This document shows, in pieces, positions 35,738-44,530 of a stretch of DNA of 64,000 nt. Location of the stretch: assembly GCF_000517105.1 (NCBI RefSeq), contig NZ_KI912149.1:1389946-1453945 (forward strand), written 5' to 3'. The stretch comes from Fischerella sp. PCC 9605 (GTDB lineage: Bacteria; Cyanobacteriota; Cyanobacteriia; Cyanobacteriales; Nostocaceae). Below the pieces are notes generated by a model. It had not been told where the DNA came from and made no database searches. It saw nothing but the letters and a program-made list of their open reading frames with translations. Position 1 is the first letter of the stretch. Every line of letters begins with the position of its first letter. A program made the position numbers and the translations under genes.

Positions 35738-37450
35738 GTGAGCTTGCAGACCCTTACACAAAATAATCGACGCTACGATCCAAAGGCGATCGCTCGTTAC
35801 TACCGCTATCGTCCTTGGTTGGCTTGGGGGCGGGCGCTGAAAATTATTTGGTCTTTTGCCGTATTTATATTAAGCCTCAAGTGGGATGAGTGGCAAAATC
35901 AAGTAGAGCAAAACAAGTTGAAACGAGCTGCCGAACTGCGGCAATTGCTCACGCGCCTAGGGCCTACTTTTATTAAAGTTGGTCAAGCCCTATCAACGCG
36001 ACCAGATTTGGTACGCAAAGATTTTTTGGATGAATTAGTAAAACTGCAAGACCAATTACCGCCGTTTGATAATGCGATCGCCTACCAAATTATCGAAACT
36101 GAACTAGGTCGCCCAGTCAAGGAAATATATAGTGAGTTGTCACCCACTCCCGTTGCTGCTGCTAGCTTAGGTCAAGTCTACCAGGGTCGTTTGCTAAGTG
36201 GTGAAGAAGTGGCGGTGAAAGTGCAACGACCCAACTTACGTCCAGTTATCACCCTTGACCTTTATTTAATGCGGTGGGCTGCGAGTTGGTTAAGCCCTTG
36301 GTTGCCTCTCAATCTTGGTCATGACCTAAGTTTGATAGTGGACGAGTTTGGTACTAAATTATTTGAAGAAATAGATTATCTTAACGAAGGTCGCAACGCT
36401 GAAAAATTTGCAACCAACTTCCGCAACGACCCCCATGTTAAAGTCCCAGCTATTTACTGGCGTTATACCTCAACCCGGGTTTTAACCCTAGAGTGGCTGA
36501 ATGGATATAAGCTTACCGATACTAAAAGAATCAAGGAAGCAGGTTTAGACCCGGAAGCTATCATCGAAATCGGCGTTACCTCCGGTTTGCAACAGTTATT
36601 AGAACATGGTTTCTTTCATGCTGATCCCCACCCCGGTAATTTGTTTGCTATGCCGGATGGTCGAATGGGTTACATTGATTTCGGCATGATGGATCAGTTG
36701 GATGAAACTACTAAAGAAACCCTGGTTGATGCAATAGTGCATCTGGTCAACAAAGACTACAGCGACTTAGCCGAAGATTATGTGAAGCTGGGTTTCTTGA
36801 CATCAGACACAGATATTTGCCCGATTGTACCAGCATTAGAAAGGCTGTTGGGTGATGCCATTAGCAGGAACGTGGGAGATTTTAATTTCAAAACCATTAC
36901 AGATCAATTCTCGGAGCTGATGTATGAGTATCCATTCCGAGTTCCTGCCAAATTTGCTTTAATTATTCGGTCTTTGGTGACACAGGAAGGTATCGCCCTC
37001 AGCCTCAACCCCAACTTCAAAATTGTGGAAGTGGCCTATCCCTATGTAGCAAGGCGTCTGTTGACAGGCGAATCTCCGCAATTGCGCCGACGCTTGTTAA
37101 ATGTGTTGTTCAAAGATGGCAAATTCCAGTGGCAGCGGTTAGAGAATTTGATAGCGATCGCGCGCACGGATGAAAGCTTTGATGTCTTGCCTACAGCTAA
37201 ATTAGGATTGCAATATTTACTGTCTGATGAAGGCAAGTATCTGCGTCGACAATTGGTATTAGCCCTCACCGAAGATGACCGTTTGCATACCGAAGAAGTC
37301 CAACGTTTGTGGAACTTAGTTAAAGATGATTTACAACCAAATCGCTTGTTAAATGTAGCGATTGGAGTTTTAACAGATTTATCTAAAGAGGGGGTTGCGG
37401 CAATATTACCCTCAGTTACAGCTTTGACAACTTTTGGTAGTCAGCAGTAA
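35738..37450 (+). CDS. ABC1/UbiB (AarF) atypical kinase family protein
   Basis: 570-residue member of the ADCK/UbiB family, linked to quinone (plastoquinone/tocopherol) lipid metabolism. Family hallmarks: KVGQALSTRPDLV (KxGQ motif) near residue 75, AAASLGQVYQGRL (Ala-rich nucleotide loop) near 140, VAVKVQRP with the Lys near 160, ExD in LFEEIDYLNEGRN near 210, and the catalytic HADPHPGNLF near 300 with YIDFGMMD (DFG). The start is GTG after acgaggtaaataagcga. Two weak C-terminal hydrophobic parts. Separate from the glycan locus in role. Confidence 0.92.
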   Translation: MSLQTLTQNNRRYDPKAIARYYRYRPWLAWGRALKIIWSFAVFILSLKWDEWQNQVEQNKLKRAAELRQLLTRLGPTFIKVGQALSTRPDLVRKDFLDELVKLQDQLPPFDNAIAYQIIETELGRPVKEIYSELSPTPVAAASLGQVYQGRLLSGEEVAVKVQRPNLRPVITLDLYLMRWAASWLSPWLPLNLGHDLSLIVDEFGTKLFEEIDYLNEGRNAEKFATNFRNDPHVKVPAIYWRYTSTRVLTLEWLNGYKLTDTKRIKEAGLDPEAIIEIGVTSGLQQLLEHGFFHADPHPGNLFAMPDGRMGYIDFGMMDQLDETTKETLVDAIVHLVNKDYSDLAEDYVKLGFLTSDTDICPIVPALERLLGDAISRNVGDFNFKTITDQFSELMYEYPFRVPAKFALIIRSLVTQEGIALSLNPNFKIVEVAYPYVARRLLTGESPQLRRRLLNVLFKDGKFQWQRLENLIAIARTDESFDVLPTAKLGLQYLLSDEGKYLRRQLVLALTEDDRLHTEEVQRLWNLVKDDLQPNRLLNVAIGVLTDLSKEGVAAILPSVTALTTFGSQQ

Positions 37451-37534
37451 CAAAGTTCAAAAAGTAAGAAGTAAAACGGTAAAATTTTTCTATTGCCTTT
37501 TACCTCTTACTTTTTAATATAATCAGGAGTTTTC

Positions 37535-37909
37535 ATGTACTACTACCCTCTACAACCGCCTTATTTACTACTAGTTTTTGGGTTATTTGCTGCTATCACC
37601 TCTGGTCTAGCCTTGTCTGGAACGCTAAGAATAATTGTGAGTAAATGGCAAAGTGATGGTGCAGAAAATTCCGGTTCTAAATTGTCTATTAAACAGTTAA
37701 TCGTGCCATTTCTAGGAATAACTGGTGGTGTAGCACTCTTTCTTTGTTCAGGGTTTGAGATATTTGGTTTTCCACCCTTGCTTGCCTATGCAGTTGGTGT
37801 GCCAGTCACTCTTCTGACTTGCTTACTAGTTTGGTTACAACTGGGAAGTATGATGGCTTTTGTAGAACGGCAAGGAATGCAATCTCTTGATTTAGATTCT
37901 ATGAGGTAG
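37535..37909 (+). CDS. small membrane protein, conserved hypothetical
   Basis: 124 residues with three hydrophobic segments (about 8-30, 50-70, 78-105) and no catalytic motif. A clear aggag site stands before the ATG. It follows the ABC1-kinase gene by 84 bp. No family recognised; the cysteine and glycine pattern in LFLCSGFEIFGFPPLLAYAV gives no firm clue. Probably real because of its ribosome site and its fully hydrophobic composition. Confidence 0.65.
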   Translation: MYYYPLQPPYLLLVFGLFAAITSGLALSGTLRIIVSKWQSDGAENSGSKLSIKQLIVPFLGITGGVALFLCSGFEIFGFPPLLAYAVGVPVTLLTCLLVWLQLGSMMAFVERQGMQSLDLDSMR

Positions 37910-37931
37910 AAAAAGCTCGATTTAACTATCA

Positions 37932-37970
37932 GATCCCCCCTAGCCCTCCTTTTTAAGGGGGGAATAATTT
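37932..37970. repeat. gatcccccc...aaggggggaa dispersed palindromic repeat
   Basis: Short palindromic repeat (cccccc ... tttttaaggggggaa) common between cyanobacterial genes. A related copy lies inside the coding sequence of the WD40 protein at 57561-57599. A second repeat type, acgcagagg...cgcagag, follows at 38012-38056. The rest of 37910-38210 shows no gene. Confidence 0.6.
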
Positions 37971-38011
37971 TCTCTAAGTACAGCTTTGCATAAAATCTTA
38001 GCTTTTTTAAA

Positions 38012-38056
38012 CGCAGAGGAGCGCAGAGTCAGCGCGGAGGTACGCAGAGTTTTTCT
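38012..38056. repeat. acgcagagg/cgcagag dispersed repeat
   Basis: aacgcagaggagcgcagagt then cagcgcggaggtacgcagag and a T-run; the same family as the repeat that ends the glycosylase gene at 4738-4763. Confidence 0.55.
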
Positions 38057-38210
38057 GAGTTTTTTTCGCTACGAATTTATGAAATTTTGTAATAAGTCCT
38101 CCTTAAAAATGGGGATTTAGGGGAATAGAAAATAGCTTGGAAGTTGAATAAATAACTTTTCAGACAACCTCTAAAATAAGCAGTTAAGTAGCGATAAAGT
38201 AGTATAGAGG

Positions 38211-39245
38211 TTATTTCGAGATTTTCTCTTTAAAAGTACGATATTTATGCATAAATCTCTTAGCTTTGTGGCTCAAAAAACTGCTGGTAGACCTTTGCAA
38301 ACGTGTCAGAGGGCTAGGAAGATTAAAGGTTTTTGGTCTAGATTCTGGTGAAAGCAAATACCGATAGTATAGAAACACATCCCTGTAGGGAATATCAACA
38401 TCTTCCCCAGCACACAGACGTGTAAATTGTGATGAACCGATGCTCATGTAATGCAGGTATGTCAGTTGCCGACCTTGATCGTACAGAATGTTATCTACTA
38501 CATCAAATTTAGAAGACCAGTGATTACCAGTTACCTGGTCTACATCATGATAAGCAAAGTTATAATAGCTAACTCCACTACGCAAAACCATGTAGTTAAA
38601 TAAAGATTGATCGGGGCCTCCTAATGCCATAACATCAGCTTCACCAGACTTTAATTTTTCTAGTAAATCGGCTAACATTGTCTCAGTAAAAATTTGCTTT
38701 TTAGCTGCAAACCAACCAGCACAGAATATTTGATAAGATAATTGTTCTTGAGTGAAAACTTTTCTCAGAAGTTCTGGTGAACCATCAAAAATGTATTTCA
38801 AATTAGAACGATATTGAAAATCATTTGCTACCCAATCATAGTTATCTAATTTTTGATACACATAGTCTAAAGAACCCATTAATAGGGTATCTGCATCAAA
38901 ATAAATAAATTTATCAAAGGGCCCATTCAGACCACAAAGTTTTCGGTGCATGGCTAAACGATAGGTTCCCGTAACACCCCATTCTCGCCAAACTCTTTGT
39001 GTTCTGGGATGAGTTTTCCATGCTTGAGTGACAAAGTTTTCCCAGTAAGCGATCGCACTTTCATTTTCAAACAATGTGACATTCTTTCTAGATGTAATTT
39101 CCGCACGTACCTTATCTAAACGGCGATCGTAGGGAATTACGCAAACAGGAATTTCTCTACCAGCATTGGCTTCTATGCTATTGAGTAAGGCAACCAATTG
39201 GTCATAAACGACATCATTGGCTAAAGTATAAATGCCATTTGTCAT
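38211..39245 (-). CDS. GT8-like putative glycosyltransferase, paralogue 1
   Basis: 344 residues. N-terminus MTNGIYTLANDVVYDQLVALL resembles a GT-A nucleotide-sugar fold, and FDKFIYFDADTLLMGSLDYV near residue 113 carries a DxD metal site as in GT8 (glycogenin/LgtC type). WSSKFDVVDNILYDQGRQLTYLHY near 245 resembles the usual end of the donor domain with H-Y near the metal-binding His. The C-terminus is basic. It is one of three tandem paralogues; I recall NCBI naming such proteins after Npun_R2821/Npun_R2823 of Nostoc punctiforme. Last gene of the minus-strand operon. Confidence 0.72.
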   Translation of the reverse strand: MTNGIYTLANDVVYDQLVALLNSIEANAGREIPVCVIPYDRRLDKVRAEITSRKNVTLFENESAIAYWENFVTQAWKTHPRTQRVWREWGVTGTYRLAMHRKLCGLNGPFDKFIYFDADTLLMGSLDYVYQKLDNYDWVANDFQYRSNLKYIFDGSPELLRKVFTQEQLSYQIFCAGWFAAKKQIFTETMLADLLEKLKSGEADVMALGGPDQSLFNYMVLRSGVSYYNFAYHDVDQVTGNHWSSKFDVVDNILYDQGRQLTYLHYMSIGSSQFTRLCAGEDVDIPYRDVFLYYRYLLSPESRPKTFNLPSPLTRLQRSTSSFLSHKAKRFMHKYRTFKEKISK

Positions 39246-39264
39246 TGCAAACCTCTAAAGGAAA

Positions 39265-40128
39265 TTAACGGCGAAATAGTTTTTGCAGTAAGGGAACTCT
39301 ACCTTCGTGGAGATAACGATAGTGTTCCCACAATTTCCAATAAGGACAACCAGGTTTAATAGCTGTACCAGCCCAATGCAGATATTTCAGCCTCTGAGTG
39401 CGATCGTAGAGAACATAGTCTTTCTCTTGAAAATGGCGAGAACCAGCCCAACTACCGGGTTCTCCCCCTGGAAGTCTGACGAGGTTACAACGTTTGTCAA
39501 TGTGTTTGAGAACTAAATAGTTAAGAATAGGCTGATCTGTTACCCCACAAGAAAAGTCAAAATATTCCTTGTGCGTTGCACATTCCTGCAACGTTTCTTC
39601 CATTACTTGCTCTGTAATTATGCCTTTTTTGGAAGCCCAAAAGCCACTATTGAAAACATCCTGAAGTTGTTCTTCTGTAAAAATTTGTTTTTCTTTGACA
39701 AGTGGAGAAAAGATATTCCGCAATCCCTCACTTTTGTGGTGATAATCGCAACAGAAAAAATCAACTTCCAATAGCCTGTTTAAATTCTCAGCAATTTTTT
39801 CAAAAACAATAATATCCGTATCTACATAAATGAATTCATCTAGCGGCCCAAACCATACTGCCAGTTTTCGCATCTTGTTAGGTAGAGATAAGAAATCTCT
39901 AGGAAAAATTTCTCCGATGCGTTTGGTGAAACTATTAACAAAGTCTAGGTCAGGAAAAATTTGTACATTGTGTAAATCGCCTAAAATATCTGCTACTTTG
40001 TGATAATCATCATTAAATGGGATGAGAACAACGGTCACTTGTTGATCGTAAAGGCGAATGCTGTTGAGTAGTGCGATCGCATTATCCAAAACGCGGTCAT
40101 TGGCAACTATATAAATTCCCCGCTGCAT
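39265..40128 (-). CDS. GT8-like putative glycosyltransferase, paralogue 2
   Basis: 287 residues, the shortest of three tandem paralogues (MQRGIYIVANDRVLDNAIALL). DxD in DEFIYVDTDIIVFEKIA near residue 97; aspartate- and cysteine-bearing EVDFFCCDYHHKSEG near 120; HFQEKDYVLYDRTQRLKYLHWAG near 240. Sequence divergence from its neighbours indicates an old duplication with different acceptor or donor specificity. Gaps of 19 bp and 3 bp to its neighbours mean co-transcription. Confidence 0.72.
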   Translation of the reverse strand: MQRGIYIVANDRVLDNAIALLNSIRLYDQQVTVVLIPFNDDYHKVADILGDLHNVQIFPDLDFVNSFTKRIGEIFPRDFLSLPNKMRKLAVWFGPLDEFIYVDTDIIVFEKIAENLNRLLEVDFFCCDYHHKSEGLRNIFSPLVKEKQIFTEEQLQDVFNSGFWASKKGIITEQVMEETLQECATHKEYFDFSCGVTDQPILNYLVLKHIDKRCNLVRLPGGEPGSWAGSRHFQEKDYVLYDRTQRLKYLHWAGTAIKPGCPYWKLWEHYRYLHEGRVPLLQKLFRR

Positions 40129-40131
40129 AAT

Positions 40132-41109
40132 TTATCCTTTAGTAATTAATTTTAATTTTCGCAAAGCCCTATTTAGTAAACTAGGATTTGGAGACTGATA
40201 ATTTTCTGGAGGAATGCTAAATACTGGACGCTTTTCAGGTTCATGAAGGTAACGATAGTAGAGAAACAAATCTCGATAGGGAAAATCTATGTTTTCACCA
40301 GAACAAACCGCGTGCATCATTTTAGGCTGAACACCGATGTAATGCAGGTAAGTTAGGCGGTTTCCTTTGTCATATAAAATATGATTTCGTTCTTCAAAGT
40401 GTTTTGAAGTTGCAGAACATCCAGTTTTTTGATTTTCTGGTAATTGCACAGCAAAGTTATAACTAGAAAGACCAGATCGCATCACCATGTAATTCAGCAG
40501 TGGTTGTTCACCAGCACCTGCGTATAAAATTTCTGCCTCACCGCTTCGCAGTTGGGATAACAACCACTCTCTTTGTTCTGCCTTAAACGTTCCCCGTTTT
40601 GAAGCATAAAAACCTGAGCAAAAAATTTCAGTATCAATGCGGCTTTGCTCAAAAACTTCTAGTAATTTAGGAGATTGGGTGTTATAAACTTTGCTAACAT
40701 CTGTAAATTGGAAATCATAAACTACCCAATCATAATATTCTAGTTTTTCAAACACTGTTGCCAGTGAATTCATCACTAGAGTATCGCCATCTAAGTAAAT
40801 AAATTTATCGAAGGGGCCATCAAAAGCACAAAAACGACGATGAGCACCATAAAGACGAAATTTGCTGCGGTTTAAACGTTCGGGCGCTGCTGCTAGCATG
40901 AACTGATCCCAGCGCTCAATCGAGTCTTTATCGTCGTAGATAAATACATTAGGTCGTTTGGCAACTTCTGCTGCTAGCCTGTTTATCTGTTCGTCAAAAG
41001 GATAAATACAGACAGATATTTCTCGCCCTAAAATAGCATCAATACTATTGAGTAAAGCAACGATTTGGTCGTAAACATAGTCATTGCCTAATGTACAAAT
41101 TCCATTCAT
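40132..41109 (-). CDS. GT8-like putative glycosyltransferase, paralogue 3
   Basis: I start at the ATG at 41109 (MNGICTLGNDYVYDQIVALL, 325 aa), which aligns with the other two paralogues and lies 4 bp after the previous stop; the longer frame from 41133 would overlap the GT10 gene. DxD in FDKFIYLDGDTLVMNSL (DGD) near residue 105; HFEERNHILYDKGNRLTYLHYIG near 235. Closest to paralogue 1. Probable sugar transferase on the same glycan; no biochemical function known to me. Confidence 0.72.
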   Translation of the reverse strand: MNGICTLGNDYVYDQIVALLNSIDAILGREISVCIYPFDEQINRLAAEVAKRPNVFIYDDKDSIERWDQFMLAAAPERLNRSKFRLYGAHRRFCAFDGPFDKFIYLDGDTLVMNSLATVFEKLEYYDWVVYDFQFTDVSKVYNTQSPKLLEVFEQSRIDTEIFCSGFYASKRGTFKAEQREWLLSQLRSGEAEILYAGAGEQPLLNYMVMRSGLSSYNFAVQLPENQKTGCSATSKHFEERNHILYDKGNRLTYLHYIGVQPKMMHAVCSGENIDFPYRDLFLYYRYLHEPEKRPVFSIPPENYQSPNPSLLNRALRKLKLITKG

Positions 41110-41113
41110 AAAT

Positions 41114-42073
41114 TTATGCGTGTTTATCAACAAATTCTGATAACCAATTTAAAAGATTTAGTTTGTGTAAAATAATTTGGCGTGCTTCTTTGATTGCATC
41201 CTTGGCTGCATACCAAGCATCAGGAGTAGCTGTTACTTCTCGGATATAGGCAACACCTTTTTCATCCAAACTAGGTAATCGCAGAAAACTGCCTGGTGGC
41301 AATAATTTTTCAGCCGCAGGACCACCATAGTAAATTGGCAGACACCATGCTAAGAGAGCATCCCATAATTTTTCGCTGACATACCAATTATTGTCACTGT
41401 AGTTTTCAATTGCCAGATTGTAATAGTAAGGAGCCATGCCATACCATTTGTTGACTAATTCTCCTGATGTTGTTGCCCATGCAGGTAAATTGCGTCCGTA
41501 TAAATCGAATATAATTTCACTTGTTTGTAAGGATTGCAAAAACTCTAAACGCTGACGATGGTTAGCTGTGCGGTTAATACCAGAGGTAATCCAACTGCAA
41601 GGAGAAACTTTTTCCGGCGGTGGCATTTCATTTAATTCCCGAAACGAGTTGCCGTGATACCAAATTGCAGGCATGTAGCCGGGAGTGAGAGCAAAATCAT
41701 CGGGCCCTGAGACATAGCCACAAAATTTTTGTGCCTGTTGATAATTATATTTAGTAATGTCTAAAACTTCCTCTAAAGGAGGTTCGCGGAGCAAATAAAT
41801 AATCCGTTCTTTGTTTACACCTCGCAGTAGATTTTCGATGTTCACTTCCGGTGTTTGCTGTTGTTTACGAATGCGTTTCCACCAGGATTTCTGTTGAGGA
41901 GGTTGGTAAAAATCAAACTGATACATCAGCAGAAAATCTGGTTTTGGTGCGGGTGCTTGCATTTGCATATTGCCCCAAATACCAAATGGATGAGGAGTTT
42001 GTTGCCACAGCCAATCGATTCTTTTTTCTAGACCTCGATAGCTGCTAATCATGCCAATAGTTGCTGTTACCAT
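41114..42073 (-). CDS. GT10 fucosyltransferase-like enzyme
   Basis: 319-residue GT-B protein whose C-terminal half has the alpha-1,3/4-fucosyltransferase signature: IENYSDNNWYVSEKLWDALLAWCLPIYYGGPAAEKLLP near residue 225. The N-terminal half (WLWQQTPHPFGIWGN; PDFLLMYQFDFYQPP) is typical of bacterial members. Likely transfers fucose or a related 6-deoxy sugar from GDP-sugar. It is 4 bp downstream of the ABC exporter and 4 bp upstream of paralogue 3, so translation is probably coupled across the operon. Donor is inference. Confidence 0.8.
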   Translation of the reverse strand: MVTATIGMISSYRGLEKRIDWLWQQTPHPFGIWGNMQMQAPAPKPDFLLMYQFDFYQPPQQKSWWKRIRKQQQTPEVNIENLLRGVNKERIIYLLREPPLEEVLDITKYNYQQAQKFCGYVSGPDDFALTPGYMPAIWYHGNSFRELNEMPPPEKVSPCSWITSGINRTANHRQRLEFLQSLQTSEIIFDLYGRNLPAWATTSGELVNKWYGMAPYYYNLAIENYSDNNWYVSEKLWDALLAWCLPIYYGGPAAEKLLPPGSFLRLPSLDEKGVAYIREVTATPDAWYAAKDAIKEARQIILHKLNLLNWLSEFVDKHA

Positions 42074-42077
42074 TTTC

Positions 42078-44354
42078 TTATACTGGATAATTTGAATTAA
42101 CTAAAAACTTGATTTTGTCTTCAAATACCTCTACCGTATCCAGTAGATAGATAGCAGAATGATAGGCTTGCTTAATTAATTCATTTTGTTCTTGAGGCTT
42201 GTCTATCAAATTATCGGCGAGAGAACGGAGAGAAGCCAACATAGAATTAAGACGTGTTCGCAACTGCTCGGAAATTTGTTGAAAAGTTACTTTTTCATTG
42301 GTGAGATTGTCATTAGAGTTTGTAAATGATGTTGAGGAAAAGCGCTGTTGCAGTTTAACAATATCTTCCAAAACATCAATAATGTTAAAAATCTTAAACG
42401 CTGATTTGTAGGATTCTTCTATAAGTTCCTGCCGTTCTTGAGAATTGTCTACCATATCATCAAGTACTAAGCACAGGAAACCAATCATAGAGTTTAGCCG
42501 GGTGCGAAGTTCGTGCGAAATGCGAATTAAGCTTTGATGGTGGGTAGAAGTTTCTGCGCGATCACTAAATTGCATCGCATACAAACGGGTGTAGAAACCG
42601 CCTTTTCGTAAAAGTTCTTCATGGGTTCCTATTTCTACCACACGTCCTTGATCTAATACAGCAATTTGATCGGCTTTTTGGACGGTAGACAGGCGGTGAG
42701 CAATTACTAAGGTTGTGCGATCGCGACTGAGATCGTCTATTGCAGCTTGTACTAGGCGTTCAGAAACCGTATCTAAAGCACTGGTGGCTTCATCAAGGAT
42801 CAGAATTTCCGGATCTTGTAGTAATGCACGGGCGATCGCTAATCTTTGTCTTTGTCCTCCAGATAGCATGACACCGCGATCGCCAATCAAGGTATCAAAA
42901 CCTTGTGGTAATTTGCTGATAAACTCGTAAGCATTCCCTCGCTTTGCTGCTGCAATAATTTCCTCTTCATTAGCATCAGGTTTGCCATAGGCAATATTAT
43001 TTCGCACTGAATCATTGAAGAGAAAAGTATCTTGACTGACAATTCCCATCGCTTTTCGCAGCGATTTTAAATCGAATTCACGGAGATCTTTGCCATCGAT
43101 GGTAATGCAGCCTGAGATCGGATCGTAAAACCTTGGTAATAAGTCTGCCAATGTAGATTTACCCGCACCAGAACCACCAACTAAAGCTAAAGTAGTACCG
43201 CGCGGTAAGTAAACATCCACATCTTTTAGCACCAATTTATCATTACTAGGATAGGCAAAAGATATATTATCAAAATGCACTCCTTTCTCTAATTTGGTAT
43301 AGGAAAGCTTACCTTGATTCATGAACGGCTTATGATCGCGCCGTAAAAATTCAGCCACAATATCTACACTGGCTGCGGTATTAGCAAAACTACTCCGAAG
43401 AGAATTTAACTGAGAAATAAATGGTAGTAGTCGCAGTAATATTAATAAATATGTCAGAAGAACCGCTGATAAAGAAGCGATTTGGTCAGCAAAAAATGTT
43501 CGTGCAAAAAAGACAATTAGCATTAAGGCTGTGATGCCGGCTACTTCACTGGTAGGGCCAATTGCTTCAGAATGAACTTGAGATTGAAAATCTGCTTTTT
43601 CTCGGTCAATAATTAGCTTTTTAATTTTGTGATATTCTCTGTCTTCATTACCAGTTGCTTTCACTAAGCGAATTCCACTCAGTGTTTCTAGCACAGAAAC
43701 AGAGTATGATGTAGAAATATCTGATAATTGCTTGCCAAAATTTCTAGCTTTGGAAATGGCATATTGATTTATTAAAGTCACCAAAGACAGCAACATTGTC
43801 GTCACAATTGTTAGCTGCCAAGAAATTGATAACAACAAGCCAACAAAAACTAAAATCGTAATTCCCAAAATTACTAATTTGACTGCACTACCAATAGCAC
43901 TAGCAGCACGAGCAGTTTCGCCACCAAGACGATTAATTAAATCGCCAACTTTCATTTTGGCATAGTAGTCTAAGTCAATTTCTAATAATAACTTTATTCC
44001 GGCTTCGCGGATATCAGACGTAAGCCTGCGCGTTAAAACACTTGATGTCAACGTGCTAGAGTAGCTCGCTAAATTTTTGCATAAAATTACAAATATAATT
44101 GCTCCTGACATTACCCAAAGGCGATAATTCTCTGGCAGATTATCAAACGGAAACAAAATCGCTTTTAGAACCGGAGGAGCACCAGTTAAATCTACCTGTT
44201 GTCCGACAATTTTTAAAATGACTGGCACGATGAGAGCCGTACCCACCCCATTAAATAATGCTCCAGAAAAGCCCAGTATTATTGTCAGGATAATCCAGCC
44301 TGGATAGGGTTTAGCAAATCTTACTAGTAGTGGTATTAATTTATTGGTAAACAT
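42078..44354 (-). CDS. ABC exporter (TMD-NBD) with two C-terminal HisKA-like domains
   Basis: 758 residues. Residues 1-320 are a six-helix ABC membrane domain. The nucleotide-binding domain has Walker A LALVGGSGAGKSTLADL near 395, signature MLSGGQRQRLAIARAL near 495, and Walker B ILILDEATSALD near 515, the lipid/oligosaccharide flippase type (MsbA, PglK). After the ATPase ends near residue 590 there is a 150-residue extension with two repeats: SHELRTRLNSMIGFLCLVLD near 608 and SEQLRTRLNSMLASLRSLAD near 692. These are histidine-kinase H-box dimerisation helices; the first keeps His, the second has Gln. No HATPase domain follows. Likely flips the lipid-linked glycan made by this operon; the extension's role is unknown. 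Confidence 0.85.
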   Translation of the reverse strand: MFTNKLIPLLVRFAKPYPGWIILTIILGFSGALFNGVGTALIVPVILKIVGQQVDLTGAPPVLKAILFPFDNLPENYRLWVMSGAIIFVILCKNLASYSSTLTSSVLTRRLTSDIREAGIKLLLEIDLDYYAKMKVGDLINRLGGETARAASAIGSAVKLVILGITILVFVGLLLSISWQLTIVTTMLLSLVTLINQYAISKARNFGKQLSDISTSYSVSVLETLSGIRLVKATGNEDREYHKIKKLIIDREKADFQSQVHSEAIGPTSEVAGITALMLIVFFARTFFADQIASLSAVLLTYLLILLRLLPFISQLNSLRSSFANTAASVDIVAEFLRRDHKPFMNQGKLSYTKLEKGVHFDNISFAYPSNDKLVLKDVDVYLPRGTTLALVGGSGAGKSTLADLLPRFYDPISGCITIDGKDLREFDLKSLRKAMGIVSQDTFLFNDSVRNNIAYGKPDANEEEIIAAAKRGNAYEFISKLPQGFDTLIGDRGVMLSGGQRQRLAIARALLQDPEILILDEATSALDTVSERLVQAAIDDLSRDRTTLVIAHRLSTVQKADQIAVLDQGRVVEIGTHEELLRKGGFYTRLYAMQFSDRAETSTHHQSLIRISHELRTRLNSMIGFLCLVLDDMVDNSQERQELIEESYKSAFKIFNIIDVLEDIVKLQQRFSSTSFTNSNDNLTNEKVTFQQISEQLRTRLNSMLASLRSLADNLIDKPQEQNELIKQAYHSAIYLLDTVEVFEDKIKFLVNSNYPV

Positions 44355-44530
44355 TGGTGATTTAGATCACAAATTACTTAGTGATAACATAGTTCGTTAA
44401 TTAGTTTATGAATCCGTAAATCTTCCACAGCAAATAAATCATATTCTGAGTATGCTCAGTGAAAACACAGATACAAATATCTATTAGTGAAATCCATTTA
44501 ACCCAAATTTACAATCGCCTACCCTTAAAG

